Positions 43,250-52,447 of a stretch of DNA of 64,000 bases are shown here, piece by piece. The notes below the pieces were generated by a model. The model was not told where the DNA came from. It worked only from the letters and a program-made list of their open reading frames with translations, and did no database searches. The stretch's first letter is position 1, and the number at the start of each line of letters is the position of its first letter. Made by a program: the position numbers and the translations under genes. Source of the DNA: Pseudoalteromonas shioyasakiensis (GTDB lineage Bacteria; Pseudomonadota; Gammaproteobacteria; Enterobacterales; Alteromonadaceae). Where the stretch lies: assembly GCF_022398475.1 (NCBI RefSeq), contig NZ_JAKEVM010000002.1:62001-126000 (forward strand), given 5' to 3'.

Positions 43250-43520
43250 GGCTTAACCCTCCTGAGCACTATTTAATCAATGTACCCAGATCACATTAAT
43301 TATTCAAGTCAGTCGTTAGTGTCATCAGCTGTAAACAGCTTGTACGGATATCTTGCCAATAGACTGTTGTTTATTTTTTATTCTTTATTGCATTCTAAAG
43401 CGCTCTCATTACAATGCCGCGCTCTTTTAAATTGCTTTAAAAACAGGTGTTTACTGTAATTTCATGGGCGATTTATAAACTGCTAACTTATTAACTAAAT
43501 TGTAACGAGAGAGGTCTGTT

Positions 43521-44135
43521 TTGGCGCACTTTTTGCCGATTATTTCATGCTTTATTTTAGCGTTTAGCTTTTATCCGCTTTTAAATAAGATCCGTAAAAA
43601 TCGCAGTGTGTCGGGCGTTTCGCTGTTAATGATGAGCTTTGGTGTCGCGCAAAGTTTATATTTCATCACCTTTAACCTGTTTTTTCAGCGTTTTTACATG
43701 GTTTTGCCGTTTGTTGTTACCGGCATGCTAAGTGGTGTGATTCTTTACTACTTTGTTCGTTACAACGCTGCGCGAAAGCAACGCATGCAGCTAGCTGGGT
43801 TATTAGCCATGTCGGTCGTGCCTTTTGGTTTGTTGCTTAACCCTCATTATGAAACAGCAATGGTGCTTAACTGGCTAACCTATGTAGGTTTAGTCATGAG
43901 CTCTATTCGTGTTATGCCGCAGACTTATAAAACCATTAAAAGTGGTGATATTAGTAATTTAAGTGCGCGCTACTTTAGCCTACAGTTTGTTGCTGGAAGC
44001 TGCGGCCTCGCTGCCGAACTTGCTATGGCGACACCGAGTGTGTCTCACATCTTAACCTTTGTGATGATATTACTGACTAATGCCGCACAACTAGGGTGTA
44101 TTCAGTATTATAAATCGCGCCCAGCAATGGCTTAA
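43521..44135 (+). CDS. PQ-loop family membrane protein
   Basis: A 204-residue inner-membrane protein with about seven helices and two PQ-loop-like repeats: FYPLLNKIRKNRSVSGVSLLM near the N-terminus and VMPQTYKTIKSGDISNLSARYFSLQF near residue 140. PQ-loop/SemiSWEET relatives carry sugars or amino acids, but the substrate here is unknown. It has a TTG start with GAGAGG upstream, so the start is moderately certain. A bidirectional terminator follows. Confidence 0.72.
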   Translation: MAHFLPIISCFILAFSFYPLLNKIRKNRSVSGVSLLMMSFGVAQSLYFITFNLFFQRFYMVLPFVVTGMLSGVILYYFVRYNAARKQRMQLAGLLAMSVVPFGLLLNPHYETAMVLNWLTYVGLVMSSIRVMPQTYKTIKSGDISNLSARYFSLQFVAGSCGLAAELAMATPSVSHILTFVMILLTNAAQLGCIQYYKSRPAMA

Positions 44136-44139
44136 AAAC

Positions 44140-44168
44140 AAAAAGGCTGCCAAGTGGCAGCCTTTTTT
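44140..44168. terminator. Bidirectional terminator
   Basis: AAAAGGCTGCC-AAGT-GGCAGCCTTTT, perfect 11-bp stem with T-runs on both strands between convergent PQ-loop and metalloprotease genes. Confidence 0.88.
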
Positions 44169-44180
44169 GTGTTGTTTTAC

Positions 44181-46691
44181 TTATGCTTCGAGGGCCTTAC
44201 TAATTAAGCGATCGATATATTGCTTATGGGCTTTAGCTGCGGTGTCTGCCCCCCATGGTACGCTCATATCAGCAATTTGATTTAACTGATAAAGCGCAGC
44301 AGCTTTGGCTAGGTTATCGTGCTTGCTCGCTTTGCCTAAACCAGCAATCGCGATTAGCTGATTCACATATTCAACTTGTAGATTGTGACTTAGGGTATTT
44401 GCTTTTTTGCTGTCTACAAAAATGCTTGCTGTTAAGTCATTCATAAATTGGTTAAGTGAATACTCGTTGCCATACATTGCACTGTCTGAAATACGCAGCA
44501 TGACCGCTGGGTGTAACAACTGAGCAAGTACCAGCTTTTGCATGCCTAAAATCATGCCATGTGGTTTAGGATCTTCGTTCTTACCATAATGATTAAAGCC
44601 ACGACGTTGCTGTAGCAGGTAGTTATACAGTGGCTGCATGCTCGAAAGTACATTTGGCGAGAATACTTTGTCGGCTAACACTTGCATTGCATGTTGCTGG
44701 CGCTCAAGTGGCACTGGCGTAAATGGTGCGCCATTTTTGTCATCACCCACCACATTACGTTCTACATAAACACCACCAATTTGACGAGATACCACGCCTG
44801 CTTGTGTTCTGTAGCTTCTAAATAAAATGTTCGCTGAGGTAACCAGCTGTTGGTATGACTCACCATTAACCGTGGCTTTGTCTTTAAGTTCAGTAAACAG
44901 CTTATTGATAAGCTCCATACGATCATCAGCATATGCGGCAGGGTTAGATGACATATCGCCAATCATTACACGAGGGTCAATATGGCGGCCTGGGGCACGC
45001 ATATCATCAGCATCATTACCAAAAGCTAAAGCATGCTCAGATGAGCGAGCGAGAATTTTTTCAAGGCGCTGCTGCTCAGCGGCTTTATCTGCTAATGCTT
45101 GGCTGTAGCCGTATTCAATTGCCCAATCATCGTAAGGGCCTGGTTTTGTTTGGAAGATATCACCTTGCTGCATACCAATAGGGGCAATGTTTGCTGGTGC
45201 ATAGTCCATAACTGAACCCGTTACGATACCTTGTGTTTTACTCTTATCGTGAACTTCTTTTTCATCCCACAAGATAGATGATTTCATATTGTGGTTAAGA
45301 CCAAGGGTATGGCCCACTTCGTGTAAAACAAGCTGAGTTAAGCCTTGGCGTAAAATCTCTTTGTCTTCAATGCTCGCACCTGTGCCTAAGCCTTTAGCAA
45401 GTAGCATGTTTTCTTGAATGCTGTGACCCAATGAGCAATGTAAGTCTGTGCTGTTTTGGCTAGTTTCAAGCGTGGCTGCACCTTGAGTATATAAGGTGTC
45501 ATACATCCAACGGTTTTTCATGAAAACATACTCTAACATGATGTCAGAGCCTAAGATTTCACCGGTTAATGGGTTCGCAAGGGCAGGGCCATAACCGCCA
45601 AATGGAGGGCGCGGTGATGCAGTCCAACGCAATACATTGTAGTTAATATCGCCCGCATCCCAATCGGCGTCATCAGGTTGTACTTTTACTTCGATGGCAT
45701 TTTTAAAGCCTGCTTTTTCAAATGAGCTATTCCATGCTAGTACTGCATCGCGAATAGTGTCTCGCCACTCAACTGGCGTAGTGTTTTCAATCCACCAAGT
45801 AATCGGTTTAACTGGCTCAGACAGTGCCGCTGATGGGTCTTTCTTTTGTAAGTCCCAGCGCTTGATGACATCTTCATAAGGTGCCCAATCCGCTGATGTC
45901 ATATTGTCGAATTCGTTAGTGAAATAACCAATACGCGCGTCATCTTGGCGAGCTTGATAATCATTTTTTGGTAACGCAACGAATGAATGCTGGACTTTAA
46001 TTGAAACGTTACGAGGATCGCTTACGGCTTTTGAACCTCGTACTGTTGGGTTGGCATTAGAAAATACATAATCCACTACAACATCTAGGTTATTTGGGTA
46101 AGGGCGCTGTTTAACTATTCGCGATTTTTTGTCGTTTAACTTACCAAGTTTAAAGCGTTTGCTGGCATTTTTATCTTTTGGGTTTGCCCAAGGTGACACT
46201 TTATGCAGTGCTTCACTTAAAAAGAGCTTATCAACTTTAAAAGCAATTTTACCGTCTTCTTCTTTTTCGATTTTAATACTCGCAAGGACAGCTTCGCTGA
46301 TGTTGGCATCGGCAGAGCGTGCTAAGGCTGAGTTTTCATCAAATTTATAGCGTGGTGTTTTGCTAATAATATCAATGCGGTCAAAATATTTACGAAACTC
46401 AATTAGTTTTGTCTCGCGGTATGCGCCTCTGAAGTGACCTGCATCAGTAACACCATCAACGGTGTGAGCAAAGTACACAAATGGTGTATTAAGTTGAGAT
46501 TGGTCGATCAACATTAAGTTATCGCCGGTTTTCGCATCTTGGTAAATGCTGAAAACACCGGCAAACTCGCTTTTATCTTTGATCATTTCAGCCAGTGTTT
46601 TTGGCTTCTTTTCTTCTTTTTTTGTTTCGGCTGCGTGGCCATTCATGGCAAACGCTAAGCTTAGTGCCAGCGCAATGTTTGTTATTTTCAT
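44181..46691 (-). CDS. Exported zinc-dependent metalloprotease (DUF4953/DUF5117)
   Basis: An 836-residue exported protease. A signal peptide (NIALALSLAFAMNGHAA) is followed by a DUF5117-like N-terminal part. The metzincin zinc motif HExxHxxGxxH appears as HEVGHTLGLNH in the middle of the protein, followed by MDYAPANI, the expected Met-turn. The C-terminal half (LHPAVMLRISDS.MYGNEYSLNQFMNDLT) is conserved in this family. It is a secreted or periplasmic protease of unknown substrate, monocistronic. Confidence 0.87.
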   Translation of the reverse strand: MKITNIALALSLAFAMNGHAAETKKEEKKPKTLAEMIKDKSEFAGVFSIYQDAKTGDNLMLIDQSQLNTPFVYFAHTVDGVTDAGHFRGAYRETKLIEFRKYFDRIDIISKTPRYKFDENSALARSADANISEAVLASIKIEKEEDGKIAFKVDKLFLSEALHKVSPWANPKDKNASKRFKLGKLNDKKSRIVKQRPYPNNLDVVVDYVFSNANPTVRGSKAVSDPRNVSIKVQHSFVALPKNDYQARQDDARIGYFTNEFDNMTSADWAPYEDVIKRWDLQKKDPSAALSEPVKPITWWIENTTPVEWRDTIRDAVLAWNSSFEKAGFKNAIEVKVQPDDADWDAGDINYNVLRWTASPRPPFGGYGPALANPLTGEILGSDIMLEYVFMKNRWMYDTLYTQGAATLETSQNSTDLHCSLGHSIQENMLLAKGLGTGASIEDKEILRQGLTQLVLHEVGHTLGLNHNMKSSILWDEKEVHDKSKTQGIVTGSVMDYAPANIAPIGMQQGDIFQTKPGPYDDWAIEYGYSQALADKAAEQQRLEKILARSSEHALAFGNDADDMRAPGRHIDPRVMIGDMSSNPAAYADDRMELINKLFTELKDKATVNGESYQQLVTSANILFRSYRTQAGVVSRQIGGVYVERNVVGDDKNGAPFTPVPLERQQHAMQVLADKVFSPNVLSSMQPLYNYLLQQRRGFNHYGKNEDPKPHGMILGMQKLVLAQLLHPAVMLRISDSAMYGNEYSLNQFMNDLTASIFVDSKKANTLSHNLQVEYVNQLIAIAGLGKASKHDNLAKAAALYQLNQIADMSVPWGADTAAKAHKQYIDRLISKALEA

Positions 46692-46956
46692 TGTTAACTC
46701 GTTCCTTTAATTATTTCTCAATCAAGTTTAATGAATTAACCCCTTGATAAAAGGCTGTTTGTTAACAAGTGTGAAGGTGTTTATGTAAGTCTTTGATATT
46801 AGGTGGCTTTTGTTTGTAACAAATTGTTCTTAGATAAGTTTTGGTTTTTGTGTTGCCAATTTATCTGTTTTTGTAACAGTTCCTTACAAATGTCACATTA
46901 ATGTTTCTGTCAGCTTTGGTATGATAGGGCCAGTGAAAATATTATAGGTGTAAGTT

Positions 46957-48129
46957 ATGCGCACAAGTTTATTAAAATGGATATTACCGTTTGTTGCATT
47001 AATCGTTGGTGTTGCTGGTTTTAAGGCAATCAACGCGATTGCTCAAGAGCCTAAAGACAAGGATGTAGTTGATGTGCGTCCTTTAGTACAGGTTGAGCCA
47101 GTAGCAAGTGATGATCATCAAGTGATTATTAATAGTTACGGCGAAGTGAAACCGCTTGAAAGTACCTTACTTGCCTCGCAAGTGGCTGGTGAAGTTACAA
47201 GCTGGCACCCAAACTTTGTTGCTGGTGGGATTGTAGCTCGTGGTGAAGTGTTATTTACCATCGAAAAAGATAACTACGAAGCAGCTGTACTACAAGCTGA
47301 GGCGTCACTTGCTAGTGCTCAAGCGGCGCTGATCGAAGAGCAAGCACAAGCTAAAGTGGCAGAGGATGAAGCAAGACGTTACCCAGAACGTGAGCGCACA
47401 GACTTATTCCTACGTAAACCTCAAGTTTTAAGCGCGCAAGCCGCTGTTAAATCAGCGCAAGCTGCATTAAAACGTGCCGAACGTGACCTTGCTCGTTGTG
47501 AGGTGAAAGCACCTTACGATGCGCTGGTGATCAGCCGTGAAATTGGTGTCGGTCAATACATCAATGTGGGTAGCCAAGTTGCTGAAATTAATAATATTGA
47601 AAGTGCAGAAATCATTGTACCAATCGCTGGTTTCGATAGTGTATTTTTGCCAAAACGCTTAAAAGGCGTTAAAGCGACTATCATCAATAAAGGCTTAAAC
47701 AGCTTTACTCGTGAAGCCGAAATTGACCGTGACCTAGGCGTTGTTGATAACGCGACTCGCATGAGCAACTTAGTTGTTCGTGTTGATGACCCATACGGCT
47801 TAAAGCACGACGTACAACCTATTAAATTTGGTGCTTACGTACAAGTGAGCTTTGCCGGTGCAACATTACAAAACATCTACCGTTTACCACAGTCTTTAGT
47901 GAATAACCAAACGGTGTGGATTGTGAACGACGAGAATAAACTTGAACCACGTAAAGTAACGGTAGTACGCGAAGAAGGTGAGTATTTCTACATTAGTGAT
48001 GGCCTTGAAGTGAATGACCAGTTGGTTCTGACGCTGCCTGAGTACCCGCAAGAGGGTATGGAAGTGAAGGTTGCTGGAATGAAAGAAATGACAAGCGATG
48101 CAGAAACTGCAGCGGTTGAAAAGCTTTAA
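46957..48129 (+). CDS. RND efflux periplasmic adaptor (MFP)
   Basis: A 390-residue membrane fusion protein: N-terminal anchor (ILPFVALIVGVAGF), barrel-sandwich halves (SYGEVKPLESTLLASQVAGEVTSWHPNFVAGGIVARGEVLFTIEKDNYEAAV and LARCEVKAPYDALVISREIGVGQYINVG), an alpha hairpin between them and C-terminal beta barrel. It bridges the inner-membrane RND pump and an outer-membrane channel not encoded here. The upstream 265 bases contain several TTTGTAAC-like sequences that could be operator sites. It is nine bases before the pump gene. Confidence 0.9.
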   Translation: MRTSLLKWILPFVALIVGVAGFKAINAIAQEPKDKDVVDVRPLVQVEPVASDDHQVIINSYGEVKPLESTLLASQVAGEVTSWHPNFVAGGIVARGEVLFTIEKDNYEAAVLQAEASLASAQAALIEEQAQAKVAEDEARRYPERERTDLFLRKPQVLSAQAAVKSAQAALKRAERDLARCEVKAPYDALVISREIGVGQYINVGSQVAEINNIESAEIIVPIAGFDSVFLPKRLKGVKATIINKGLNSFTREAEIDRDLGVVDNATRMSNLVVRVDDPYGLKHDVQPIKFGAYVQVSFAGATLQNIYRLPQSLVNNQTVWIVNDENKLEPRKVTVVREEGEYFYISDGLEVNDQLVLTLPEYPQEGMEVKVAGMKEMTSDAETAAVEKL

Positions 48130-48138
48130 GGTAGCACT

Positions 48139-51100
48139 ATGACTGATACAAACACAGAAAAACAGTCTGGCCTTATAGCTTATTTTGCCAATAACTCGGT
48201 CGCTGCTAACTTAATGATGGTGTTTATCATCATCATGGGGATCATTAGTTATTTCACTATTCAGCGCCAGATGTTCCCAAATGTTGAAATTAACTATATT
48301 GAAGTACAAGCCAATTATCCGGGGGCCTCACCACAGGAAATTGAAGAAAGTATTCTGATCAAGATTGAAGAGTCACTAAAAGATGTCACCGAAATTAAAC
48401 GTGGTGTATATCGCTCGTTTCGAAATAGTGGCCGTGCAAGTTTAGAGATCAACACTGATGCAGAACTTACTGATGTACTCGATAAAGTGAAGCTACGGGT
48501 AGACAGTATTGCGACTTTCCCTGCGGGCATGGAGCCTGTGACGATTAGTCAGGTTGAATTTCGCCAAGATGTAATCGGTATGACGCTGGTAGGTGATATT
48601 CCACTTACTGAGTTAAAGCCAGTAGCAAATAAAATTGAAGATGAGTTACTGCAATTATCCAATGTGTCACTGGTGCAAAACGATGTACCACTTGATGAAA
48701 TTGCAATTGAAATTGACCCTGATTCACTGCGTCAATATAACCTTACTTTAAGTGAGGTGGCTAGTGCAGTACGTCGTTACTCTGCGAATATCTCGGCAGG
48801 TCAACTACGTACTGACGCAGGTATTATCTCGGTACGTGTTGAAAATCAATACTACAGCGGTGATGAGTTCCGCCAGATCCCAGTAAAAATTGGTGCTAAT
48901 GGCGCGAAAGTGCTGCTAAACGACATCGCTGTGATTAAAGACCAATTCACAGAAGGTGAGCGCTACTTTAAATTTAATGGTGAAAATGCCGTTTATTTAT
49001 CAGTAAAAGCAACCAAAGAACAAAACATGATCCCGGTTGCTGATTCAGTTAAAGCGTTTATTGAGCAAAAGAATAAAGAGCTACCGGCGGGCTTGCGTCT
49101 TGAGCCATTAATGGACATGACTTACTACCTAAATGCCCGTTTAGACATGATGAAAAGCAATTTATTCCAAGGGGCTATCTTGGTTGCCATTATGTTGTCT
49201 ATCTTCTTGCGCTTTAAGTTGGCACTTTGGGTAATGATTGGTTTACCTGTGTGTTTCTTAGGTGCAATGATGATGATGCCATTATTTGGTATCAGTATTA
49301 ATATCGTGTCGTTATTTGCCTTTATTATGGTGCTGGGGATCGTGGTCGATGATGCCATCGTCATAGGGGAAAGTGCCTACACCGAAATTGAGAAAAAAGG
49401 CGGTGGTGTTGTAAACGTGGTAAATGGCGCAAAACGCGTTGCTACCCCAGCAACATTTGGTGTTTTAACAACAATTGCTGTATTTGCACCATTCACCTTA
49501 TCAAGTGGCCCAGAAAGCGCATTCTTCTTTGGTATCGCCGTGGTGGTAATTCTGTGTCTGATATTTAGTTTGATTGAATCGAAACTTATTTTACCGGCAC
49601 ACATTGCCCACACTAAGTTTCCGCCAATTAATCCTAATAGCTGGCGAGCGCGTTTTAACAAACGTTTCTTTAACTTTGTAAATGGCCCATATAAGCGTTT
49701 TATTGAGTTGTGTGTGGAGTGGCGTTGGTTTGTGCTATTTGCGTTTATCGGTTTATTGATTTTGACGTTTGGCTTAATTTCATCAAATCAAGTGCGTGTG
49801 GTACCAACACCAAAAGTACCTCATGACTTCCCGCAAATTCGTTTAGAAATGAATGAAAATGCCTCGGATATGCAAACGATTAATGCTATTCGTGAAATCG
49901 AAGCCATGGTTAACAAGGTAGACCAAGAGACAGAACGAGAATTTGGTCAAAAGCTAATTCGCGATATCTTAGTGTTCAACCAAGGTCGTACTGAAGCACA
50001 ATTACTTGCTCCGCTGGTAGATGAAGAGCTTCGCCCGTATAACGCATTCGAATTATCTCGTCGTTGGCGTGAACAAATGCCAAGTATCCCAGGTGTGAAA
50101 TCGCTGCAAATTTACGATGATGTAAATGGCGGTGGTATGGATGGTGAGTTTGGTTACTTACTTTACGGCCCAGATATCGATACCTTAAATGAGGCAGGTC
50201 GTCGTTTTATCCAACTACTACAACAGCAAAAAGGCTTATTTGATATTAGTTCGACTATCGATCCGGCGAGCAAAGAGGTGCAATTAAGCTTAAAACCTGT
50301 GGCATATGATCTAGGTTTAGACCTTGCCAACATTGCTAACCAAGTGGGCGCAAGCTTTTACGGTGGTGAAGCTCAGCGTGTTATTCGTCGCGGTGAAGAA
50401 GTACGTGTTATGGTTCGTTACCCGAAACTAACACGTGAAGCGTTTGCATCATTAAAGCACGCTGTTATCACAACGCCTGCAGGCCAAGAGGTGATGCTGG
50501 GTGATGTTGTTGAACTGAACGAAAAGCCAGGTATTAGCTATATTCGCCGTGAAGGTGGCTATCGTACTGTGTATATCTACGGCAGTATCGATGAAGAAGC
50601 GATTGAACCGGGTGAAGTGGTTAAGCAAGTTGATGAGAACTTATTACCGCAGTTAAAAGAGGAATACCCATCAGTTAAAACTGAGCTAGGTGGTTCTATT
50701 GAAGAACAACAAGCGCAAGCTAACGAGCAAATCATGTTCTTTATCGGTGGTATGATTTTAGTATATATCTTGCTTGCAGTGCCGCTTAAGAGCTATTCGC
50801 AGCCTCTTATTGTTATGTCGGTTATTCCATTTAGCTTAACCGGAGCTATTTGGGGTCACTTCTGGTTTGGTCTAGATATTAGCTTGATGTCGGGCTTTGG
50901 CTTGATTGCCGCAGCCGGTGTTGTAATTAATGACTCGTTAGTTATGACCGACTTTGTAAACCAAGCACGCCGAGAAGGTATTTCAACTCGCCAAGCGGTT
51001 ATTGAAGCAGGTTGTGCGCGCTTTAGAGCAATCACCCTGACATCAATTACAACCTTTGCCGGTGTACTACCGATTATGTTCGAAACCAGCTTGCAAGCTA

Positions 51101-51276
51101 AATTTGTAATTCCAATGGCGGTTGCACTTGGTTTTGCGGTTATGTTTGCAACTCTAATCACTTTAGTACTAGTACCTTGTTTGTATATTGTAATGAGTGA
51201 TGTGGGTAATGGCTTCTTGAATGTATTCCGCGCAGGGCACCGAGTAGCGACCAGAAGAAAGCTAGCAAGGGATTAA
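48139..51276 (+). CDS. RND efflux transporter permease (AcrB/HAE family)
   Basis: A 1045-residue inner-membrane pump with twelve helices and two large periplasmic loops. Family motifs: YPGASPQEIEESILIKIEESLKDV, GIVVDDAIVIGESAYTEIE (helix 4 with the proton-relay Asp pair), ITLTSITTFAGVLPIMFETSLQAKFVIPMA and AAAGVVINDSLVMTDFVNQAR in the C-terminal half. Substrates may be hydrophobic drugs or detergents. It is translated with the adaptor; no outer-membrane TolC gene is adjacent. Confidence 0.92.
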   Translation: MTDTNTEKQSGLIAYFANNSVAANLMMVFIIIMGIISYFTIQRQMFPNVEINYIEVQANYPGASPQEIEESILIKIEESLKDVTEIKRGVYRSFRNSGRASLEINTDAELTDVLDKVKLRVDSIATFPAGMEPVTISQVEFRQDVIGMTLVGDIPLTELKPVANKIEDELLQLSNVSLVQNDVPLDEIAIEIDPDSLRQYNLTLSEVASAVRRYSANISAGQLRTDAGIISVRVENQYYSGDEFRQIPVKIGANGAKVLLNDIAVIKDQFTEGERYFKFNGENAVYLSVKATKEQNMIPVADSVKAFIEQKNKELPAGLRLEPLMDMTYYLNARLDMMKSNLFQGAILVAIMLSIFLRFKLALWVMIGLPVCFLGAMMMMPLFGISINIVSLFAFIMVLGIVVDDAIVIGESAYTEIEKKGGGVVNVVNGAKRVATPATFGVLTTIAVFAPFTLSSGPESAFFFGIAVVVILCLIFSLIESKLILPAHIAHTKFPPINPNSWRARFNKRFFNFVNGPYKRFIELCVEWRWFVLFAFIGLLILTFGLISSNQVRVVPTPKVPHDFPQIRLEMNENASDMQTINAIREIEAMVNKVDQETEREFGQKLIRDILVFNQGRTEAQLLAPLVDEELRPYNAFELSRRWREQMPSIPGVKSLQIYDDVNGGGMDGEFGYLLYGPDIDTLNEAGRRFIQLLQQQKGLFDISSTIDPASKEVQLSLKPVAYDLGLDLANIANQVGASFYGGEAQRVIRRGEEVRVMVRYPKLTREAFASLKHAVITTPAGQEVMLGDVVELNEKPGISYIRREGGYRTVYIYGSIDEEAIEPGEVVKQVDENLLPQLKEEYPSVKTELGGSIEEQQAQANEQIMFFIGGMILVYILLAVPLKSYSQPLIVMSVIPFSLTGAIWGHFWFGLDISLMSGFGLIAAAGVVINDSLVMTDFVNQARREGISTRQAVIEAGCARFRAITLTSITTFAGVLPIMFETSLQAKFVIPMAVALGFAVMFATLITLVLVPCLYIVMSDVGNGFLNVFRAGHRVATRRKLARD

Positions 51277-51289
51277 TAACCCATTTGCG

Positions 51290-51318
51290 AAAAAGCCAGC
51301 CAAGAGGTTGGCTTTTTT
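51290..51318 (+). terminator. Terminator of RND efflux operon
   Basis: AAAAAGCCAGCC-AAGA-GGTTGGCTTTTTT (written in pieces around the loop), one G-U pair, T-run, 14 bases past the pump stop codon. Confidence 0.85.
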
Positions 51319-51379
51319 GTTCCTAACGCATTTGCTAGTAACTATTTGCTATATAAGACGTTTGGTTACATTCTTTTGT

Positions 51380-51408
51380 TTGATTTGTGATTCGGTCACG
51401 ATTATACT
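51380..51408 (+). promoter_or_regulatory. Sigma-70 promoter for c-di-GMP riboswitch
   Basis: TTGATT (51380-51385), 17 bases, TATACT (51403-51408). The expected transcription start near 51415 places the aptamer at the very 5' end of the transcript. Confidence 0.65.
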
Positions 51409-51414
51409 CAGTCT

Positions 51415-51495
51415 TGTTTTTGGCAAACTAACTGAAAGGTTAGGACGCAAAGTTTCCGGTCTAAGGTTTTAAACTATGATAGCGGGACCGCTGAT
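51415..51495 (+). ncRNA. Class I cyclic-di-GMP riboswitch (GEMM)
   Basis: The aptamer matches the class I (GEMM) consensus and my memory of the V. cholerae Vc2 aptamer: GGCAAAC, a CTAAC/GTTAG stem closed by GAAA, the invariant GGACGCAAAG, then CCGGTCTAA and ATGATAGCGGGACCGCT. An AAGCAC/GTGCTT hairpin at 51496-51515 directly follows and may be part of the expression platform. It would control the GbpA-like gene 90 bases downstream; V. cholerae gbpA is itself under such a riboswitch. Confidence 0.88.
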
Positions 51496-51602
51496 AAGCA
51501 CATAATCTAGTGCTTTGGTTCACTTGCCTCAAACTAAAAGTATTTATTTTGTTCGGTTGTTAGATAATGCCTATTAGTTGTTCTTAGGGTGATATTTTGT
51601 TT

Positions 51603-52172
51603 ATGCATACGTCAATGGCCTCCGGGAAGTGGTTGCCGATTGGTTGCTTAAATCATCATACCCAACTGTTTGTTGGAGATAGGGTGATTGTAACCTTTTA
51701 TGACATGCAAGGAGAGCTAGTCGATTTATCATTCGAATACCCGATCAGCAGTTCCGATCAGGGTGAGCCTCATAATTGGCCACGTTCTGTTGCCGAGCAT
51801 ATAAACGTGCATGTTCCGCTGGTAAAAGCGGGCAAAATGACTGAACAAGGTTTAGTGGTTGCGTACCGTTCAAACCAAATTTATGCCCTTGAAGGGTCGG
51901 GCATTACGCATGTAAAAGTGGCGTTTAATTGCATCGCAAAATGTAAAGAGCGAGTGCAAGATAGTCTGCAAGATTATGACTATATATACCCACAAGCATG
52001 CAGCGATTACAGTGCAGGTGTTAAAGTACTGCAACCAAAAACGGGTCATATTTATATGTGTAAACCATGGCCATTTAGCGAGTTTTGTCGTGTTAAAGAT
52101 TCACACAACCCGCTGTTTGAGCCAGGCGTAGGAAAAAGCTGGGCTATGGCTTGGCAGCAAGTATCACATTAA
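51603..52172 (+). CDS. GbpA-derived chitin-binding protein lacking the LPMO domain
   Basis: A 189-residue protein. Residues about 8-110 match domain 2 of GbpA (KWLPIGCLNHHTQLFVGDRVIVTFYD.QGE, NQIYALEGSGITHVKVAF). Residues about 125-185 match the C-terminal CBM73-type chitin-binding domain (YDYIYPQACSDYSAGVKVL, IYMCKPWPFSEFC, GKSWAMAWQQV). Signal peptide, N-terminal AA10 domain and domain 3 are absent; no upstream remnant is visible. The start is an ATG preceded by AGGGTGA; a TTG six bases earlier is possible. It is preceded by a c-di-GMP riboswitch, as in V. cholerae gbpA. It may be a degenerate remnant or a functional mini-form. Confidence 0.82.
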   Translation: MHTSMASGKWLPIGCLNHHTQLFVGDRVIVTFYDMQGELVDLSFEYPISSSDQGEPHNWPRSVAEHINVHVPLVKAGKMTEQGLVVAYRSNQIYALEGSGITHVKVAFNCIAKCKERVQDSLQDYDYIYPQACSDYSAGVKVLQPKTGHIYMCKPWPFSEFCRVKDSHNPLFEPGVGKSWAMAWQQVSH

Positions 52173-52206
52173 CAGTTTCCCCCTAAATGCTATTTTAGCA
52201 TTGCTT

Positions 52207-52234
52207 AGCCCACTCAATTTGAGTGGGCTTTTTT
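52207..52234 (+). terminator. Terminator after GbpA-like gene
   Basis: AGCCCACTC-AATTT-GAGTGGGCT followed by TTTTT, perfect 9-bp stem 35 bases past the stop. Confidence 0.88.
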
Positions 52235-52401
52235 AATACCAACCCGCAATAATACTTAATCATTTTGAGGGATTAAACCTGCTGCTAACTGCGTTAAAAA
52301 TTTCTCATTTAGAACAACTAAATAACGACATTTTTGCCTTGTTATCAACGAGGTTTTATTGCCTCAAAATAGACTACTTAATTAAGCTGATTGGTATAAT
52401 T
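52235..52401. repeat. MITE-like interspersed repeat
   Basis: An element of about 165 bases flanked by imperfect inverted ends: AATACCAA....TTTTGAGG on the left and CCTCAAAA....TTGGTATAATT on the right. The interior (CTGCTGCTAACTGCGTT, TTTAGAACAACTAAAT, TTTTTGCCTTGTTATCAA) has the look of a family I recall as frequent in Shewanella/Pseudoalteromonas genomes. No coding capacity. Only one copy is in this window. It sits just after the GbpA-like terminator. Confidence 0.6.
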
Positions 52402-52447
52402 CTGTGATAAACTGCCAGCAATTCGTTTTTTTATTTTGGTTTTTCTT

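Noticed and set aside
43331-43346. AGCTGTAAACAGCT palindrome near a TGTAAACA match
   Set aside because: It sits between unrelated genes and is explained by a small self-complementary hexamer; not added to the arabinan operator set.
46780-46900. TTTGTAAC-type repeats before the RND operon as an operator
   Set aside because: Spacing is irregular and symmetry is poor; mentioned only as possible sites, not called as a feature.
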